Assembly (NCBI RefSeq): GCF_016711335.1
Contig: NZ_JADJTF010000001.1
Span: 3,286,001 to 3,350,000 of the forward strand
Reading direction: 5' to 3'
DNA from: Thiofilum sp.
GTDB taxonomy: Bacteria; Pseudomonadota; Gammaproteobacteria; Thiotrichales; Thiotrichaceae
DNA length: 64,000 bases
Below, one piece after another: positions 63,692 to 64,000 of the stretch. The position numbers and the translations under genes are program-made. Position 1 is the first letter of the stretch. Each line of letters opens with the position of its first letter. A model generated the notes under the pieces. It was not told the origin of the DNA. It saw only the letters and a list, made by a program, of their open reading frames with translations, and did no database searches.

Positions 63692-64000
63692 CTATTCAGA
63701 GCCAACTTTAGGACGATAAAACTGTGGCCAACGTTGCGCCACTACTTCACTTGACTCGGCTAGCATATGGCAAGTATTCAAATGCGGGGGTGGCTCTTTG
63801 GCTTGCTCATAAAACTTCATCCCATCTCCGGTTTTGTAGGTAATTAATACCTGAAAGGCAGTGGTAGCAATAGGACCTAGTAATTCAGTGAGATGCGTGC
63901 AGCCATCAACCCCTGCAAAAATTTCTTTAACCTGTTTAGTCCAGCCATTCACGATAGATAAACCTACTAGCCGTTGGAAGCGCTCGGCAATACGCGGACA
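63692..64000 (-). CDS. DUF2889-like protein, 5' end outside the window
   Basis: Partial gene; the open frame runs past the window edge at 64000 without a start, reading CPRIAERFQRLVGLSIV into NGWTKQVKE. A GTG at 63952 would be internal. The block GCTHLTELLGPIATTAFQ followed by LNTCHML and FYRP matches the DUF2889 family, of unknown function. The C-terminus is intact (last 103 codons seen). Confidence 0.8.
   Translation of the reverse strand, partial: CPRIAERFQRLVGLSIVNGWTKQVKEIFAGVDGCTHLTELLGPIATTAFQVLITYKTGDGMKFYEQAKEPPPHLNTCHMLAESSEVVAQRWPQFYRPKVGSE

Noticed and set aside
1..64000. tRNA, rRNA, riboswitch, CRISPR or insertion-sequence features
   Set aside because: Intergenic regions were read for T-loop signatures, direct-repeat arrays and transposase genes; none was convincing.

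Overview
The window is chromosomal DNA of a gammaproteobacterium with fairly low GC. The evidence is the conserved blocks lgt-thyA, leuS-lptE and rpsA-ihfB-lapB-pyrF, plus genes such as hflD, tas and a ynjBCDF-type transporter. A filamentous sulfur bacterium of the Thiotrichales would fit, but nothing seen here proves a genus. No rRNA, tRNA, CRISPR array, insertion sequence or prophage was recognised.

Layout. 1-12.4 kb is mostly housekeeping: a Tat-exported FAD oxidase and a small unknown protein, then trpD-trpC-lgt-thyA (minus strand), a beta-propeller lipoprotein, leuS-lptE and an exported rhodanese. 12.7-19.5 kb holds a small unknown gene and a tight, AT-rich four-gene signalling cassette: two unusual histidine kinases carrying receiver domains, a stand-alone receiver and a four-helix membrane protein. 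It has no recognisable DNA-binding output. One kinase carries a run of ten G exactly in its ATP-binding G2 box. 19.6-24.5 kb is a ynj-type ABC operon with a CDP-alcohol phosphatidyltransferase and a secreted four-repeat protein, interrupted by a 112-bp inverted-repeat element. 24.7-28.1 kb has a frameshifted exported protein and a B12/haem/siderophore-type ABC importer. 28.1-30.0 kb encodes a PanE-like reductase and a YheT-like hydrolase.

30.1-44.8 kb is dominated by two giant genes flanking uppP: a 1947-residue secreted adhesin-like protein (vWA, GEVED, cadherin-like and L-type lectin domains) and a 2513-residue membrane-anchored ankyrin protein. 44.9-53.0 kb returns to core genes (serine hydrolase, membrane protein, tas, hflD, pyrF, lapB, ihfB, rpsA, cytochrome c). 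Strong terminator-like hairpins lie directly before lapB and in the rpsA leader.

53.1-63.6 kb is an alpha-glucoside uptake and hydrolysis locus: binding protein, two permeases, ATPase and two GH13 glucosidases. An identical 17-bp palindromic motif overlaps the promoters of the first and last genes, which points to a single LacI-type repressor encoded elsewhere. The two glucosidases differ at the residue after the nucleophile (Val versus Thr), suggesting alpha-1,6 versus alpha-1,4 preference. A TumE/TumA toxin-antitoxin pair and an AT-rich protein with a HEPN-like motif sit between them like an inserted island. The window ends inside a DUF2889-like gene.
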